In this document: positions 63,017 to 64,000 of the stretch, piece after piece | Layout: each line of letters begins with the position of its first letter | Numbering within the stretch: position 1 is the first letter of the stretch | DNA from: Bifidobacterium sp. 7101 | GTDB lineage: Bacteria; Actinomycetota; Actinomycetes; Actinomycetales; Bifidobacteriaceae | Direction of reading: 5' to 3' | Assembly: GCF_000499285.1 (NCBI RefSeq) | Contig: NZ_AWUN01000003.1 | Coordinates: 160,598-224,597 of the forward strand | Length of the DNA stretch: 64,000 nt | The notes under the pieces: generated by a model | Database searches by the model: none | Told to the model about the DNA's origin: nothing | The model's input: only the letters and a program-made list of their open reading frames with translations | Made by a program: the position numbers and the translations under genes

Positions 63017-63883
63017 TCAGCTACCATGCTGGGGTCTGGTTGCGTAGAAGGCTACGGCGCTTGAGGCGGCCACATTCAGGCTGTCCACCTCGTGGCTCAT
63101 GGGGATGCGCACGGTCAGGTCCGCTCGGGCAATGGTCCTGTGGCTTAGCCCATCGCCTTCGGTACCAAATATTAGGGCCAGGCGATCGATCTGGTCGGGC
63201 CCAGGCCCCAGCCGCTCCGTCAGTTCATCCAGGCTGATGGCATCCCGGTTCAGGGCCATGGCTGCCGTGGTGAAGCCCAAATCGTGTAGTTGGTACATGC
63301 CCTGGTCGGGCCAGGCGTGGACGTCGTCGCCACCAATCCTGGTCCAGGGAACCTGAAAGACAGTGCCCATGGAGACCCTTGCAGCCCTGCGGTAGAGAGG
63401 GTCAGAGCAGGAAGGGGTTACCAGTACCGCATCCACCTGCAGGGCTGCCGCTGAACGCATCAGTGCGCCGATGTTGGTGTGATCAACAATGTTCTCCATG
63501 ACGGCCACCCGCCTTGCCGAGCGGCAAACCTGCTCCACAGTGGGCAGAGGCCAGCGCCTCATGGCGGCTAGTGCGCCCCGATGCAGCCGGTAGCCGGTGA
63601 TGGCTTTGAGCTGCGCTGGGCTGGCGACGTAGACGGGAATGTCGGGTCCGAAGGTTGCGTCCACCTGGTCGAACATGGAATGCATCCCCTCCAGCCAGGG
63701 CTCTTCCACCAGGAAGGAGATAGGCTCAACCCCGGCATCCAGGGCGCGGGCGATGACCTTGGGGGACTCGGCGATAAACAGGCCCTTGGCGGGTTCCAGG
63801 CGGTTGCGCAGCTGAGGCTCGGTCAGCCTGGTGTAGGCCTCGATTCTGTCATCCTCGATGGAGTCGATTCTCACCTTGAGCAC
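63017..63883 (-). CDS. SpoU/TrmH-family RNA 2'-O-methyltransferase
   Basis: 288 residues from GTG 63883, which has AAGGAGG ten bases upstream; an ATG at 63952 in frame is less well supported. The N-terminal substrate-binding part (EPQLRNRLEPAKGLFIAES) precedes the SPOUT knot with motif 1 ENIVDHTNIGALMRSA, motif 2 IFGTEGDGLS and motif 3 RIPMSHEVDSLNVAASSAVA (20 residues). SAM-dependent ribose methylation of rRNA or tRNA; target unknown. Confidence 0.92.
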   Translation of the reverse strand: MLKVRIDSIEDDRIEAYTRLTEPQLRNRLEPAKGLFIAESPKVIARALDAGVEPISFLVEEPWLEGMHSMFDQVDATFGPDIPVYVASPAQLKAITGYRLHRGALAAMRRWPLPTVEQVCRSARRVAVMENIVDHTNIGALMRSAAALQVDAVLVTPSCSDPLYRRAARVSMGTVFQVPWTRIGGDDVHAWPDQGMYQLHDLGFTTAAMALNRDAISLDELTERLGPGPDQIDRLALIFGTEGDGLSHRTIARADLTVRIPMSHEVDSLNVAASSAVAFYATRPQHGS

Positions 63884-64000
63884 GCCTTCAGTTCCTCCTT
63901 CTGGTCCTGGTAACAGCATAGGCGGCGCGACCGAAAACCGAGCATGAGACATTTTCGATGGAGAGCTCGAATAATAGGTCAGAAAGAGCCGTACCGATCA

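Overview
This is a GC-rich actinobacterial chromosome segment, almost certainly from a Bifidobacterium. The clearest marker is the phosphoketolase gene xfp, clustered with pta and ackA (the 'bifid shunt' route to acetate and ATP). Gene order around rpsD-alaS-ruvX-mltG-aro-pyrG and an ANTAR response regulator next to polA fit the same group. I cannot name the species. No rRNA, CRISPR array, insertion sequence, integrase or prophage was seen. Two tRNAs are present: Leu(CAA) and Pro(TGG).

Layout. 1-6400: end of pyruvate kinase, a Nudix protein, tRNA-Leu, an ANTAR regulator, polA, a Nif3-like protein and a second Nudix hydrolase. 6400-10100: a TetR-controlled ABC exporter plus MFS permease, ending on tRNA-Pro. 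10256-12426: aroA and hisN. 12492-18198 (minus): xfp, pta, ackA. 18535-20097: guaA. 20100-24590: a more AT-rich accessory stretch with a TetR/small-protein pair, several tiny membrane-type reading frames, and a coupled two-gene unit (335-residue helical protein plus zinc-ribbon membrane protein) of unknown function. 24590-28377: a short-chain dehydrogenase, then an AraT-like aromatic aminotransferase and a D-2-hydroxyacid dehydrogenase. 28417-32256: xpt, a LEA-like repeat protein and a UvrD/PcrA helicase. 32284-37898: a two-component system divergent from a three-gene ABC exporter, arranged like the linearmycin-resistance loci of Firmicutes. 37914-39874: a second TetR-MFS pair. 40193-55029: core genes rpsD, alaS, ruvX, mltG, aroC, aroKB, aroQ, a UvrA-like ATPase and pyrG. 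55246-61415: a complete SUF iron-sulfur operon. 61517-63883: an NCS2 nucleobase permease and a SpoU-type RNA methyltransferase.

The most interesting signal is at 25945-26157. A 15-codon leader reading frame with a perfect Shine-Dalgarno encodes MQGTRFTYWWHGFDL, which contains Phe, Tyr and two adjacent Trp codons. It sits before an aminotransferase that resembles the aromatic enzyme AraT. The RNA after it can form alternative helices, one of which covers the aminotransferase ribosome-binding site. I read this as a candidate aromatic-amino-acid-sensing translational attenuator.

Other regulatory finds: two unlinked TetR genes with near-identical recognition helices share ATACC...GGTAT operators at three sites. 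Two identical-pattern ATGAC-N4-GTCAT sites lie 41 bp apart before the Lnr-like exporter. Structured leaders precede alaS and rpsD.
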